Part shown: in pieces, positions 1-8,390 of the stretch | How the letters are laid out: each line of letters starts with the position of its first letter | Position numbering within the stretch: the first letter of the stretch is position 1 | DNA from: Haloechinothrix aidingensis | Lineage (GTDB): Bacteria; Actinomycetota; Actinomycetes; Mycobacteriales; Pseudonocardiaceae | Reading direction: 5' to 3' | DNA length: 64,000 nt | Assembly (NCBI RefSeq): GCF_013450155.1 | Contig: NZ_JACCKD010000003.1 | Location: 186,001 to 250,000, forward strand | The notes under the pieces: model-generated | The model's input: only the letters and a program-made list of their open reading frames with translations | Told to the model about the DNA's origin: nothing | Databases searched by the model: none | Position numbers and translations under genes: made by a program

Positions 1-99
1 GACTCTGCATCCGTGACATCCGACGCGGGGTCGGCGGTCTCGTCAACGCTCGAAGTCTTGGTCCCGCGTCGCGTTGCGGTCTTTGCGGCTGCCACGTAC

Positions 100-295
100 G
101 CCCTTTCGCAGGTTCGTGATCACTTACGCCGAGACGCCTGCATCCCGGCTGCCTCAAGTTCGGGAATGACCCTCCGGCCCTCAGCTGTGGTAACTGGGAA
201 GCGCGGACTTGTTCCATTGTAACGGCGATGTTCAGCAAGCCGGCGAAGCGATCGTGGCTTACTGCGCGTTCGTAGGCGAGGATGCTACCCCACGA
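100..295 (-). pseudogene. Decayed C-terminus of an IS5-like transposase (tentative)
   Basis: Read on the minus strand, bases 295 down to about 196 give a peptide beginning SWGSILAYERAV and continuing SHDRFAGLLNIAVTM. This resembles the RRL..RYER..(x)n..LACALI tail of IS5-group DDE transposases. It is preceded in frame by a stop codon (bases 294-296 region) and has no intact ORF, so only a scar would remain. No terminal inverted repeats are visible. The remaining bases from 1 to 490 hold no other recognisable gene. The call rests on a short motif resemblance and is weak. Confidence 0.3.
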
Positions 296-490
296 TCAAT
301 GCCCGGCCGGTACGCACCGACAGTGGCACAGCCGGTGGACCAGGCACGTGGCGGCGCTCCCACTGCGTTCCACTGTACGCTCTACCCCGCGCCTCAGGTC
401 ATGGCGCTGCTCATGGCGCTGCTCAAGGTGCGCCGAGCGCGGTAGTCCGGTGGGCCGCGTCGCGGGAGCAGTCGCGGGGGCAGGAGGCTG

Positions 491-1249
491 CTACCCGCCG
501 CGTTCCTCGGCCACCGCGGTCGCCGCTCCCACGATCCCGGCGGTGTTCTGCAGCGAGGCCACCGACAGTGGCGTGCGGGCCTCGAGCAGCGGAACCCAGT
601 CCTCGGCGTCCTGGCTCACGCCGCCGCCCAGGATGATCAGCTCCGGCCAGATCGACCGTTCCAGCACACCGAGGTAACGCGACACGCGCCCTGCCCATTC
701 CGGGTAGCTCAGGTGAGCGGACTCGCGTACGGATGCGGCCGCGCCACGCTCGCCGATCTGGCCGTCGACCTCGATGTGCCCGAACTCCGTATTGGGTACC
801 AGCCTGCCGTCGACGAACAGGGCGCTGCCGATCCCCGTGCCGAACGTCAGCACCAGGACGCAGCCCTTGCGCCCGCGCCGGTCGCCGAACCGCACCTCCG
901 CGATACCAGCGGCATCGGCGTCGTTGAGCACCGTGACCTCGGCGGTGTCCTTGCCGAGGTGCTTGGCGAACAGCTCGCGCGCGTCCGTGCCGATCCACGA
1001 GTCGTCGACGTTCGGCGCGGTGTGCACCACACCATCGATCACGACCCCGGGGAAGGTGACCCCGACGGGGCCGTCCCAGTCCAGCGTTTGCACGACCTCG
1101 GTGACGACCTCGGCGACCGCCTCCGGAGTGGAGGGCTGCGGCGTCGGCATCCGTAGCTTGTCGCCGTGCAGGGCACCTGCGCCGAGGTCGACGAGTGCCC
1201 CCTTGACACCACTGCCACCGATGTCGATTCCGAATGTGAGTTCGGTCAT
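491..1249 (-). CDS. ppgK: Polyphosphate glucokinase (ROK family)
   Basis: This enzyme would phosphorylate glucose to glucose-6-phosphate in the cytosol using polyphosphate (and usually ATP). The 252-aa protein starts MTELTFGIDIGGSG, with the DxGGxxxKG phosphate loop at residues 9-16. A central FGTGIGSALFVDG stretch and the FGHIEVDGQIGE segment match the ROK/PpgK sugar site, and the length equals that of actinobacterial PpgK. The longer open frame upstream overlaps the divergent suhB-like gene and lacks family similarity, so the ATG at 1249 is preferred. It is divergent from the inositol-phosphatase gene, as ppgK and suhB are in M. tuberculosis (Rv2702/Rv2701c). Confidence 0.9.
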   Translation of the reverse strand: MTELTFGIDIGGSGVKGALVDLGAGALHGDKLRMPTPQPSTPEAVAEVVTEVVQTLDWDGPVGVTFPGVVIDGVVHTAPNVDDSWIGTDARELFAKHLGKDTAEVTVLNDADAAGIAEVRFGDRRGRKGCVLVLTFGTGIGSALFVDGRLVPNTEFGHIEVDGQIGERGAAASVRESAHLSYPEWAGRVSRYLGVLERSIWPELIILGGGVSQDAEDWVPLLEARTPLSVASLQNTAGIVGAATAVAEERGG

Positions 1250-1399
1250 GCGGTATGTCCCTTCGACGTGCGTTCGCCCGCGGTGGTGGATGTAGGCCAC
1301 TCTAGAGCCCGCGAGCGTGGCCGCCGCCACAGCCACGGGTGGTTGTCCGGGCTGAGGGCACGTGGGCGCGAGCCCGCGCCGCTGTGATCCCATGACGAG

Positions 1400-2239
1400 G
1401 TGACCACCGACTACCCGGCGCTGACCGAAGTGGCAGCGCGTGTCGCGTCCGAGGCGGCTGAGCTCGTGCGAGCGGCGCGCCTGGACATGACGGCCGGACG
1501 GACGGTGGACGTGGCCACCAAGTCCAGCCAGACCGACCTGGTGACCGCTGTCGACCGCGAGTCGGAGGCCTGCATCCGCGACCGGCTCGCGCGGTTGCGC
1601 CCGGGCGAGCCGATGCTCGGCGAGGAGGACACCGGCACCGGCGTGCGGGAAGCAGACGCGGCAGCCGGCTCCGAGGACGGTGTGACCTGGGTGGTCGACC
1701 CCATCGACGGGACGGTCAACTTTCTCTACGGCTACCCGGCGTTCGCGGTGTCCGTGGCCGCGCGGGTCGGTGGCGAGTCGGTGGCCGGGGCCGTGGTCGA
1801 ACCCGTCAGCGGGCGGTGCTGGACGGCGGGCAAGGGTCACGGTGCGTGGTTGGGCGACACTCCGCTGCGCGTGTCCGATCCGAAGCGGATCGAGCTCACG
1901 CTGCTGGCGACGGGCTTCGCCTACGATGCGCGGCGACGTGCCCGGCAGGGCGAACTGGCTGGCGCCGTGCTGGGCAGCGTGCGGGACATCAGGCGTTCCG
2001 GATCGGCGGCGCTCGACCTGTGCGCGGTGGCCGCTGGCTGGGTCGATGCCTACTACGAGCACGGGCTCTCCCCGTGGGACTGGGCTGCCGGCGCGCTGAT
2101 CGCCAGGGAGGCGGGCGCACTCGTCAGCCCGCCGGGCGCGGACACCGCGCTCGGTGCCGACGCCACCCTCGCCGCATCCCCCTCGATCGCTGATGGGCTG
2201 CGGGAGCTGCTCGTCTCCTGCGGGGCCGGGCGGGTATGA
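1400..2239 (+). CDS. suhB: Inositol monophosphatase family protein (SuhB-like)
   Basis: A Mg2+-dependent, Li+-sensitive sugar-phosphate phosphatase of 279 aa. The metal-binding motifs appear in the expected order: GEEDTG near residue 77, DPIDGTVNF near residue 103, and the C-terminal SPWDWAAGALIAREAG near residue 222. Likely substrates are myo-inositol-1-phosphate or related sugar phosphates; in actinobacteria these feed phosphatidylinositol and mycothiol pathways. The GTG start follows a purine-rich stretch; an ATG eight bases upstream runs immediately into a stop. Gene order (ppgK divergent, cei downstream on the other strand) agrees with Rv2701c of M. tuberculosis. The exact substrate cannot be read from sequence. 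Confidence 0.85.
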   Translation: MTTDYPALTEVAARVASEAAELVRAARLDMTAGRTVDVATKSSQTDLVTAVDRESEACIRDRLARLRPGEPMLGEEDTGTGVREADAAAGSEDGVTWVVDPIDGTVNFLYGYPAFAVSVAARVGGESVAGAVVEPVSGRCWTAGKGHGAWLGDTPLRVSDPKRIELTLLATGFAYDARRRARQGELAGAVLGSVRDIRRSGSAALDLCAVAAGWVDAYYEHGLSPWDWAAGALIAREAGALVSPPGADTALGADATLAASPSIADGLRELLVSCGAGRV

Positions 2240-2266
2240 GCGCCGCAGGAGCCGTCAAGGGTGGCG

Positions 2267-2950
2267 TCAGCAGCTGGCCGAGCGTGCTTCGCTGAGCAGC
2301 TCCTCGTCGATGTCCGGCTCGGCCTGGCCGGCGGACAGCTCGTTGTCGCCGGTGCCCGCCTGGCGAGCCGAGAACTCCGCGAGCTGTTCGAGGGCCGTGT
2401 GTGCCTCCGGGCGCGCGAGGATGTTGCCGAAACCGGATCCGATGACGAAGTCCACGCTCGCGTCCTCGCGGCCGTCGCGCACCAGCTCGAAGCACGGTAC
2501 GAGCAGGCTCAGCGTGCGAGCCGCCCGCTCGCCGTTACCGCCGTAACGCAGCTGACCACGGCAGTTGGCGGACTCGTCCGCGTAGATCGCATCGTTGGCG
2601 GGCTGTCCTGCCTCGGTGAATCCCATCTTGCGCAGGGTGTCGGTCGTGAGCATGGCCTGCCCTCGCACGCTGCCCGCGTTGAGGACCTGCACCGAGATCT
2701 TGTCCGGTGGTAGCGGCGTGACGTGGTCGAGGGCGTCGTGACCGACGGACTCGAGCTCCTCGTCGGAGAGCTCGGAAGCGCGTGGCTCGCACCGGACGGC
2801 CTGGTCGATGTTGGCGTCGCCGGTCAGTACCGAGATCCAGATGTAGCCGGAGACCAGCCCGAGCAGCGTGAACACGACCAGCGCCGGTACCGGGCGGTAC
2901 CGGCGGTACGGGCGTGCTCGCCGAACTCTGAACATGCTCCCCGACGCCAC
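2267..2950 (-). CDS. cei: Cei-type envelope integrity protein with LytR_C domain
   Basis: Membrane-anchored protein of 227 aa. A basic N-terminus (FRVRRARPYRRYRPVPAL) leads into one transmembrane segment at about residues 23-42 (VFTLLGLVSGYIWISVLTG). The extracytoplasmic part contains a LytR_C-like fold (ISVQVLNAGSVRGQA near residue 85, and GFGNILARPEAHTALEQLAEF near 174). In M. tuberculosis the syntenic Rv2700 (cei) supports cell-envelope integrity and virulence, and the same role is inferred here. The start is a GTG; an internal ATG at 2935 is an alternative. The acidic C-terminal tail may be disordered. It is convergent with the suhB-like gene and divergent from the DUF4193 gene, 590 bp away. 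Confidence 0.75.
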   Translation of the reverse strand: MASGSMFRVRRARPYRRYRPVPALVVFTLLGLVSGYIWISVLTGDANIDQAVRCEPRASELSDEELESVGHDALDHVTPLPPDKISVQVLNAGSVRGQAMLTTDTLRKMGFTEAGQPANDAIYADESANCRGQLRYGGNGERAARTLSLLVPCFELVRDGREDASVDFVIGSGFGNILARPEAHTALEQLAEFSARQAGTGDNELSAGQAEPDIDEELLSEARSASC

Positions 2951-3541
2951 CTCACTGAGTCCCTTCCGGTTGGCCCCGCAGGCGCTGGTGATCCGCGGGC
3001 TCCCGAATCATAGGTCGTTGCCGATGAGTCCCGGTGTTACAGGGATCGGCCCTAAACGTCCCAAAATCCCCCAGAAGGTGGACTTGGTCCAGGCCGGTCA
3101 CGAGCCCCTGCTGGGTCGCTGGCGGGGATCCCTGCTGGGGACCTTCGTTCTTGATAGCACCATGGTCGAGCTGAACAGGGCAAGGACACGCGATCGAGGC
3201 GTTACCTGCCCGCCATCTCGGGGTATACCCCGTCAGGGTTAAAAGTAGGGTGATCTGTATTGCACTACCGGGCGCGTCGTTGTCTTCGCGGGCTGCGGAT
3301 GAGCTACGCTCTCCGCGCTCCGGGCGCTGATCGAGATCGATTCCGAGTGTGGCGCGGGCAATTTCATGGCGTTTCCGGGCACAAACTGGGGGGCTGGATC
3401 GTTGTCCAGCGACACAGGCACATATACATGTGCGCGTGCGGCTGAGTCGAGCGCGCACGCGAGCTGAGTACGTGTGGATGTGCGGCTTCGCCGGGCATCC
3501 ACCTGACCGAGAACACGATGTCGAGCGCAGGGGTGAAGGAC
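2951..3541. other. Long divergent intergenic region (cei / DUF4193)
   Basis: No convincing coding frame occurs in these 591 bases. A perfect 12-bp palindrome GGGGTATACCCC sits at 3220-3231, followed by an AT-richer stretch with TTAAAAGTAGGG. This is probably a promoter/operator region for one or both divergent genes. Clear -35/-10 pairs could not be assigned with confidence. Confidence 0.4.
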
Positions 3542-3853
3542 ATGGCGACCGACTACGACGCACCGCGCCGTAGCGAGGCCGAAGAGATGGCGGAGGACTC
3601 GCTCGAGGAGCTGAAGGCGCGTCGCAACGAGACTCAGTCGGGTGTGGTGGACGTCGACGACGACGCCACGGCTTCGGACAACTTCGAGCTTCCCGGTGCG
3701 GACCTCTCCGGCCTTTCCGGCGAGGACCTCACGGTGAAGGTGGTTCCGAAACAGTCCGACGAGTTCACTTGTTCGGTGTGCTTCCTGGTGCATCACAGGA
3801 CCCGTCTGGCCGAAGACGCGGGCGGACGCAACATCTGCCAGGACTGTGCCTGA
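3542..3853 (+). CDS. DUF4193 small zinc-ribbon-like protein
   Basis: An actinobacteria-specific 103-aa protein of unknown function. It opens MATDYDAPRRSEAEEMAEDS, a conserved acidic N-terminus. It ends with two cysteine pairs, CSVC near residue 80 and CQDC at the C-terminus with HH between them, which would make a small zinc-binding module. The ATG at 3542 follows a GAAGGAC ribosome-binding site six bases upstream; a GTG-initiated extension to 3518 adds only non-conserved residues. The syntenic M. tuberculosis gene is Rv2699c, next to dut and cei. No enzymatic activity should be assumed. Confidence 0.85.
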   Translation: MATDYDAPRRSEAEEMAEDSLEELKARRNETQSGVVDVDDDATASDNFELPGADLSGLSGEDLTVKVVPKQSDEFTCSVCFLVHHRTRLAEDAGGRNICQDCA

Positions 3854-3953
3854 CAGTGCGGCACGGCACGCCGTGCGCACGCGTCGCGCGGCGTGCGGCG
3901 ACGGTGGCGTCGAGTGCACAGCCGGTGGCCCGTCGCGGTACCGGCACCGGACG

Positions 3954-4502
3954 TCAGGCAGGCCCCGGGTGCAGGGGTTCGTCGGCGTGCGTGCCGGGCT
4001 GCGTGGCCGCGCGGAGCAGCTCGGCGAGCCGTCCGGGCCTGCGTGTGCTGAACAGCCAGTACGGGGTGGGATCGTCCGGATCATCCAGGTGCACGCGAAG
4101 TACCGGGCCGACCCATCCGCGGTGGACGATGTGTGCCGCCGGGTCGAGTTCGGGGCCGAGCGCCTTTCGCTTGTGGGCGCGATCGATGACGTCCACGCCG
4201 GAGATGTAGCGCACCGGCAACGTCGCGCCGGCGACCTGGAGGACGGCACCTGACTCCGTCGGCCGGACGGCGACCTTGGTGCGGCTGAGCAGGACGAGCC
4301 CCGCGGTCACGATGCCGAGGACGAGTACGTACGGAAGCCAGGCGCGCAGTCCCGGGTAACCGAGATGGATCGTCACCGCAAGCGAGGTACCGAGCACGAG
4401 GGGAACCGGCCAGGCCCACCACGCGAGGTAGAGGCGTTCCTGGTAACGCGGCGACCCGCGGTCGCCATGCCCCGTTCCGCCAGCTGCTGTGCTCTCGTCC
4501 AT
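3954..4502 (-). CDS. DUF3093 membrane protein
   Basis: A 182-aa actinobacterial membrane protein. After a short hydrophilic N-terminus come two adjacent transmembrane helices (about residues 28-48, WWAWPVPLVLGTSLAVTIHL, and 53-72). A cytoplasmic domain follows with conserved LPVRYISGVDVID and a C-terminal YWLFSTRRPGRLAELL segment, typical of DUF3093. The longer open frame to 5333 overlaps dut and the DUF3710 gene on the other strand and is not credible, so the ATG at 4502 was chosen. It is divergent from dut, 24 bases apart. M. tuberculosis Rv2698 occupies the same place. Function is unknown. Confidence 0.8.
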   Translation of the reverse strand: MDESTAAGGTGHGDRGSPRYQERLYLAWWAWPVPLVLGTSLAVTIHLGYPGLRAWLPYVLVLGIVTAGLVLLSRTKVAVRPTESGAVLQVAGATLPVRYISGVDVIDRAHKRKALGPELDPAAHIVHRGWVGPVLRVHLDDPDDPTPYWLFSTRRPGRLAELLRAATQPGTHADEPLHPGPA

Positions 4503-4526
4503 GTCCCAAGGGTAGCCTGATCGGCC

Positions 4527-4988
4527 GTGTCCACTGTTCAGGTAGCGCTGACTCGAATCGACCCCGGTATGCCCGTCCCGCACTACGCCCAGCCGGGCGA
4601 TGCGGGGGCTGATCTCGCGACGACGACCGATGCGGTGCTCGCGCCCGGTCAGCGGGAGGTGCTCGGTACCGGCATCGCGATCGCGTTGCCGGTCGGCTAC
4701 GCGGCTTTCGTGCACCCGCGTTCGGGCCTCGCGGCTCGGGCGGGTCTGTCGATCGTCAACAGCCCGGGCACGATCGACGCGGGCTACCGCGGTGAGATCA
4801 AGGTTTGCCTGATCAACCACGATCCCGTCGAACCGATCGTGCTCAACCGCGGTGACCGTATCGCGCAGCTGATCGTGCAGCGGGTGGAGCAGGCGCGGTT
4901 CGTCGAGGTCGAGACGTTGGAGCACTCGGCTCGGGGAACCGCGGGCTACGGTTCGACCGGCGGATGGCAGGCGGGGCGCGATGCATGA
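4527..4988 (+). CDS. dut: Deoxyuridine 5'-triphosphate nucleotidohydrolase
   Basis: A trimeric dUTPase that hydrolyses dUTP to dUMP and pyrophosphate, keeping uracil out of DNA and supplying dTMP synthesis. At 153 aa it has the five family motifs in order: GDAGADLAT (residue 25 on), [11 protein letters not shown] (65 on), [17 protein letters not shown] (81 on, with the catalytic Asp in IDAGYRG), [11 protein letters not shown] (108 on), and the C-terminal [11 protein letters not shown] glycine-rich flap. The GTG start was chosen because [12 protein letters not shown] aligns with the usual N-terminus. The downstream DUF3710 gene lies 73 bases away in the same direction and is probably co-transcribed. 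Confidence 0.97.
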   Translation: MSTVQVALTRIDPGMPVPHYAQPGDAGADLATTTDAVLAPGQREVLGTGIAIALPVGYAAFVHPRSGLAARAGLSIVNSPGTIDAGYRGEIKVCLINHDPVEPIVLNRGDRIAQLIVQRVEQARFVEVETLEHSARGTAGYGSTGGWQAGRDA

Positions 4989-5061
4989 TCCGGCCACGCG
5001 GTACGAGACACTGGTGGGTGGACGAGACGGTGCGGCGCGCGAGTAACGGAGACGTGAGCTA

Positions 5062-5751
5062 GTGGGGATTTTCGGACGCAGGAGTCGTGGCGCGAAGTCC
5101 CGCGGAGGGCGACATGCCTTGCCCGCGGACCAGGACGTCGCCGCTGGCGCGGACGTCGAGCCGGATGCCGGGCAGGGGTACCGTGACGAGCCGGAGGACG
5201 CCCCGCGCGAGGGGCCGTTCGACGTGGACGAGGCTCCGGAGGACGAGATTCCCCGGATGGATCTCGGGTCCGTGCGGGTTCCGGTCCCGGACGGCGCCCA
5301 GATCCAGGTCGAGATGGACCAGTCCAGCGGCAAGGTACGGGCCGTGCACGTGGTGACGCCGCACGGGCAGGTGACGATCAGTGCCTATGCCGCTCCTCGT
5401 ACCGATGCCCTGTGGCCCGACGTCAGCGAGGAACTGGGCCAGCAGCTACGCACCGACGGCGCCACGGTGGTGCGCTCCACCGGCCCGTGGGGGCCCGAGC
5501 TGGCTGTGCAGATGGGCAAGAACTCGTTGCACTTCGTCGGCGTGGACGGGCCGCGTTGGATGCTGCGCGGCGTGATCGCCGGGTCCGGACAGCTCGCCGA
5601 GCGGGCACCGGAGACGCTGCGCAAACTCATGCGGGACACGATCGTCGTGCGTGGTGAGGGTCCCATGCCCGTCCGCAACCCGCTGCCCATCAAACTGCCG
5701 GAGAAGGTGGCCCAGCACATCGCGGAGCGCCGAGGGCAGCAAGGCGGCTGA
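5062..5751 (+). CDS. DUF3710 protein
   Basis: An actinobacterial protein of 229 aa with no known activity. It begins VGIFGRRSRGAKSRGG (basic), then an acidic linker to about residue 70. The DUF3710 body follows with the conserved PRMDLGSVRVPVP, WGPELAVQ and VDGPRWMLRGVIAG segments. The C-terminal KLPEKVAQHIAERRGQ is also typical. No signal peptide or membrane segment is present, so it is predicted cytosolic. It lies directly downstream of dut and convergent with the following hydrolase, as Rv2696c does near dut in M. tuberculosis. The start is a GTG. Confidence 0.85.
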   Translation: MGIFGRRSRGAKSRGGRHALPADQDVAAGADVEPDAGQGYRDEPEDAPREGPFDVDEAPEDEIPRMDLGSVRVPVPDGAQIQVEMDQSSGKVRAVHVVTPHGQVTISAYAAPRTDALWPDVSEELGQQLRTDGATVVRSTGPWGPELAVQMGKNSLHFVGVDGPRWMLRGVIAGSGQLAERAPETLRKLMRDTIVVRGEGPMPVRNPLPIKLPEKVAQHIAERRGQQGG

Positions 5752-5772
5752 GCGCGCCGCGCGGTACGTCGT

Positions 5773-6498
5773 TCACCGTCGCGAGACGGCCCGCAGGAGT
5801 GCCAGCAGCGCCGCCCGTCCGAGCGGGTCCCGCCCGTGTTCCAGCGCGTCGAGCGTGCTGCGCCGTACGTCGGCGGCGGGTAGCGCGCGTGCCCAGTCCT
5901 CGGCGACGCTCGTGGGATGCACGGCGTCGTCGGTGCAGGTCGCTATCCCCGCCGGCACGTCGAGCGCGCGCAGTTCGGCGAGTTCCGGCGCCGGGTGCCT
6001 GGCTGCCGCGTCCAGACCGTCGGCCAGGTCGGCGCCGTGCCTGCGCCACGTACGGTGCAGCTCGCGTGCCAGCCACGGCCGGACATCGCGTGTCGCCTGC
6101 GTCAGTGCGCTGTCCAGGCCGTCCTCCCTGACCCAGCGGGCCGACAGGTGCGCGGCACGGGCCGCGGGCGCGCCGTCCGGCTCTCCCGACCAGGCCGGTA
6201 GCGCGATCAGCAGCCCGGCACACCGTCGCGGGTTGCGCAGCGACCATGCGGCGGCGATATGGGCTCCGAAGGAGACGCCGCCGACGACCAGGGGAGCCGA
6301 CGACCGTTCCGCGGCGCGGTCCAGCGCGGCGAAGGCGTTCTCGACGATACCGGCACCCGGTGTGGGGAACGGGGCGAGCAACCGGATGCCCATCAGGCGC
6401 AGCGGCCGCTCGAAGGCGGCGCGGACGAACGCATCGTCCGAGCCGGTACCGGGCAGCAGGACCGCTGTGCTCGACGGCAGGGTGAGCTCGATGGTGAT
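5773..6498 (-). CDS. Alpha/beta hydrolase, apparently initiated at ATC
   Basis: A predicted serine hydrolase of about 241 aa. The nucleophile elbow is VVGGVSFGAH (GxSxG) and a C-terminal CTDDAVHP supplies candidate Asp/His residues. The first canonical start (ATG at 6393) would remove ELTLPSSTAVLLPGTGSDDA and the following residues, which contain the first beta strand and an oxyanion-type GTGSD loop. This upstream stretch is open back to a stop at 6556-6558 but contains no ATG, GTG or TTG. An AGGAG ribosome-binding sequence (6505-6509) lies six bases before an in-frame ATC at 6496-6498, chosen here as the likely start. The syntenic counterpart is Rv2695. The substrate is unknown. Confidence 0.7.
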   Translation of the reverse strand: MTIELTLPSSTAVLLPGTGSDDAFVRAAFERPLRLMGIRLLAPFPTPGAGIVENAFAALDRAAERSSAPLVVGGVSFGAHIAAAWSLRNPRRCAGLLIALPAWSGEPDGAPAARAAHLSARWVREDGLDSALTQATRDVRPWLARELHRTWRRHGADLADGLDAAARHPAPELAELRALDVPAGIATCTDDAVHPTSVAEDWARALPAADVRRSTLDALEHGRDPLGRAALLALLRAVSRR

Positions 6499-6771
6499 GA
6501 GATGCTCCTGGACGGGCCGGGGTGAACGTGTACGCGGGCCGTGCGCGCACGAACTCTAGCGGACCGACGAGTCAGTGCGGGACTGCCGTGGCCGCGACAG
6601 ATACTCTGGGGAGACGCGACGAGAACGTTCGTCACCGGGCGGTGGCCGGGTCGTCCGCACGGGCGGTGCGCGGTGACCGCACACGCGGTGACGAGGCGCG
6701 ACGACGCTGTCGCGGCCCATGCCAGCCGGATCCGACCTGCGCGGACGAGCACAGGTCCAGACGAGTACAGG

Positions 6772-7542
6772 GTGATCGTGGTCGAACCAACCGAACGAGC
6801 ACGCGACGAGTCCGAAGGTGAACTGCCCAGGGAACCGGATGAGCACCGGAGCGGTACCGGGCGCGCACTGAACGAGCAGACCCTTCTCGAGCAGCTCGGC
6901 GGCGTGTACGGGATGCTGTTCTCGGCCGTGCCGATCGTGGTGTTCGTGGTCGCCAACTCCGCGTTCGGGCTGATCCCGGCGATCTGGAGCGCTGTCGGGT
7001 CGGCCGCCGTGATCGGGGTGGCCCGCGCGATCCGGAAGGAAACCCTGCAGCCGGCTGTCGCCGGGCTGTTCGGTACCGGCATCGCTGCCTTCATCGCCTA
7101 CCGTACGGGCGAGGCCAGGGGTTTCTTCCTGTACGGCATCTGGATGAGCCTGCTGTACTGCGGGATCTTCGTGGTCTCGGTCGCGGTTCGGTGGCCGCTT
7201 GTCGGCGTGATCTGGAACTTCCTCAACGGCACGGGGCGGGCCTGGCGCAGGGACAAGCCCTCGCTGCACGCCTACGACATCGCCACTCTGTCGTTCGCCG
7301 TGGTCTTCGCCGCGCGGTTCGTGGTGCAGAACTGGCTGTACCTCGAGGACGAGACGGGCATGCTCGCGGTGGCACGTATCGCGATGGGCTTCCCGCTGTT
7401 CGCCCTGGCGCTGCTGGTGACCATCTGGGCCATCCGGCGTTCGACCAAGCGCCTGCGGGTGATCGAGGCCGAGACCGAGGCCGAGGAGACCGACGCCGAG
7501 ATCGAGCAGCGCCTCCGCGAGAAGTACAGCGGCCCGGACTAG
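6772..7542 (+). CDS. DUF3159 integral membrane protein
   Basis: A membrane protein of about 256 aa. After an acidic N-terminus (to about residue 40) the DUF3159 core starts TLLEQLGGVYGM. It contains about six hydrophobic segments, including ipIVVFVVANSAFGLIPAIW and FFLYGIWMSLLYCGIFVVSV. The charged tail is rich in Glu (EAETEAEETDAEIEQRL) and probably cytosolic and coiled. The open frame reaches 6541, but that extension is arginine-rich out-of-family sequence, so the GTG at 6772 is preferred; a second GTG lies at 6778. Rv2693c occupies the same place in M. tuberculosis, next to ceoBC. Function is unknown. Confidence 0.8.
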   Translation: MIVVEPTERARDESEGELPREPDEHRSGTGRALNEQTLLEQLGGVYGMLFSAVPIVVFVVANSAFGLIPAIWSAVGSAAVIGVARAIRKETLQPAVAGLFGTGIAAFIAYRTGEARGFFLYGIWMSLLYCGIFVVSVAVRWPLVGVIWNFLNGTGRAWRRDKPSLHAYDIATLSFAVVFAARFVVQNWLYLEDETGMLAVARIAMGFPLFALALLVTIWAIRRSTKRLRVIEAETEAEETDAEIEQRLREKYSGPD

Positions 7543-7599
7543 CGCCGGGACGGGGCCGACACGATCGCTTCGCCTATCGCGGGTACCGCGTATGGCGAG

Positions 7600-7646
7600 C
7601 CGAAGGACTCCTTGGGTACCACATACGTACCGGAGGGCCCCTTCGG
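7600..7646. repeat. 47-bp palindromic element, copy 1 (core A)
   Basis: Arms CCGAAGGACTCCTTGGG (7600-7616) and CCGGAGGGCCCCTTCGG (7630-7646) flank the 13-nt centre TACCACATACGTA. GAG/CTC extends the pairing outwards. It lies between the convergent DUF3159 and ceoC genes and could serve as a bidirectional terminator. This is the most diverged of the five copies in this window. Confidence 0.85.
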
Positions 7647-7721
7647 CTCGCACCGCACGCGGGGTGGCGGCGATACGCGGCGCCCACCCTCTCCTGGCGC
7701 CGCATCGTCGTGGGGCAGGCG

Positions 7722-8390
7722 CTACTTGCCGTCGGGGTTCTTCACCATCTGCCGGATCGTGTCCTCGGCCTCGTCGTTGGCCAGGAAGAGCAGTTCGTCG
7801 CCGTGGCTGAACGTCTCGTCGCCGCGCGGTGTGATCACGGTGTCGCCGCGCAGCACGGCCACGAGGGCGGTGTTGGACGGTAACGGCAGCTCGCCCGCCG
7901 AACGGCCGGCGAGGGCGCTTCCGGGCGGCAGGGTGATCTCGACGAGGTTGGCCTGGCCGCGGCGGAACGTCATCAGCCGTACGAGGTCCTCCACGCCGAC
8001 AGCCTCCTCCACCATGGCCGCGAGCATGCGCGGGGTGGACACCGCGACGTCGACGCCCCAGCTGTCGTCGAACAGCCACTCGTTGTCCGGGTCGTTGACC
8101 CTGGCCACCACCCGGCGGACGGAGAACTCGGTCTTGGCGAGCAGCGAGATGACCAGGTTGACCTTGTCGTCGCCGGTCGCCGCGATGACCACGTCGCAGC
8201 CGAGGAGGCCGGACTCCTCCAGCGTGGCGACCTCACAGGCGTCGCCGAGTACCCAGTCGGCCTCCTCCACGCTCTCCGGGGCGAAGTTCTTCGGGCTCCG
8301 TTCCAGCAGCATGACGTGGTGCCTGACCTCCACGAGCTCCTTGGCGATCGACCGCCCGACGGCACCTGCCCCGGCGATGACCACGTACAT
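7722..8390 (-). CDS. ceoC: Trk potassium uptake regulatory subunit (TrkA family), second copy
   Basis: A cytosolic NAD(H)-binding gating subunit of a Trk/Ktr K+ transporter, 222 aa. The RCK_N domain starts MYVVIAGAGAVGRSIAKEL (GxGxxG dinucleotide motif at residues 7-12). The acidic residue after strand beta-2 is in MLLERS, and DVVIAATGDDKVN is conserved. An RCK_C domain begins near residue 135 (RLMTFRRGQANLVEITLPPGS). Its ATG shares one base with the stop of the upstream ceoB gene (TGATG), which indicates translational coupling. The pair corresponds to Rv2691/Rv2692 (ceoB/ceoC). No Trk pore subunit is encoded nearby. Confidence 0.88.
   Translation of the reverse strand: MYVVIAGAGAVGRSIAKELVEVRHHVMLLERSPKNFAPESVEEADWVLGDACEVATLEESGLLGCDVVIAATGDDKVNLVISLLAKTEFSVRRVVARVNDPDNEWLFDDSWGVDVAVSTPRMLAAMVEEAVGVEDLVRLMTFRRGQANLVEITLPPGSALAGRSAGELPLPSNTALVAVLRGDTVITPRGDETFSHGDELLFLANDEAEDTIRQMVKNPDGK

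Noticed and set aside
491-2062. A 523-aa minus-strand protein fused to PpgK
   Set aside because: Only the last 252 residues are PpgK; the rest is antisense to the inositol-phosphatase gene and has no family features.
3220-3231. CsoR copper-repressor operator
   Set aside because: CsoR sites have TACCC...GGGTA polarity (TA outside, C/G inside); here the order is reversed, with TATA at the centre, and no copper gene is adjacent.
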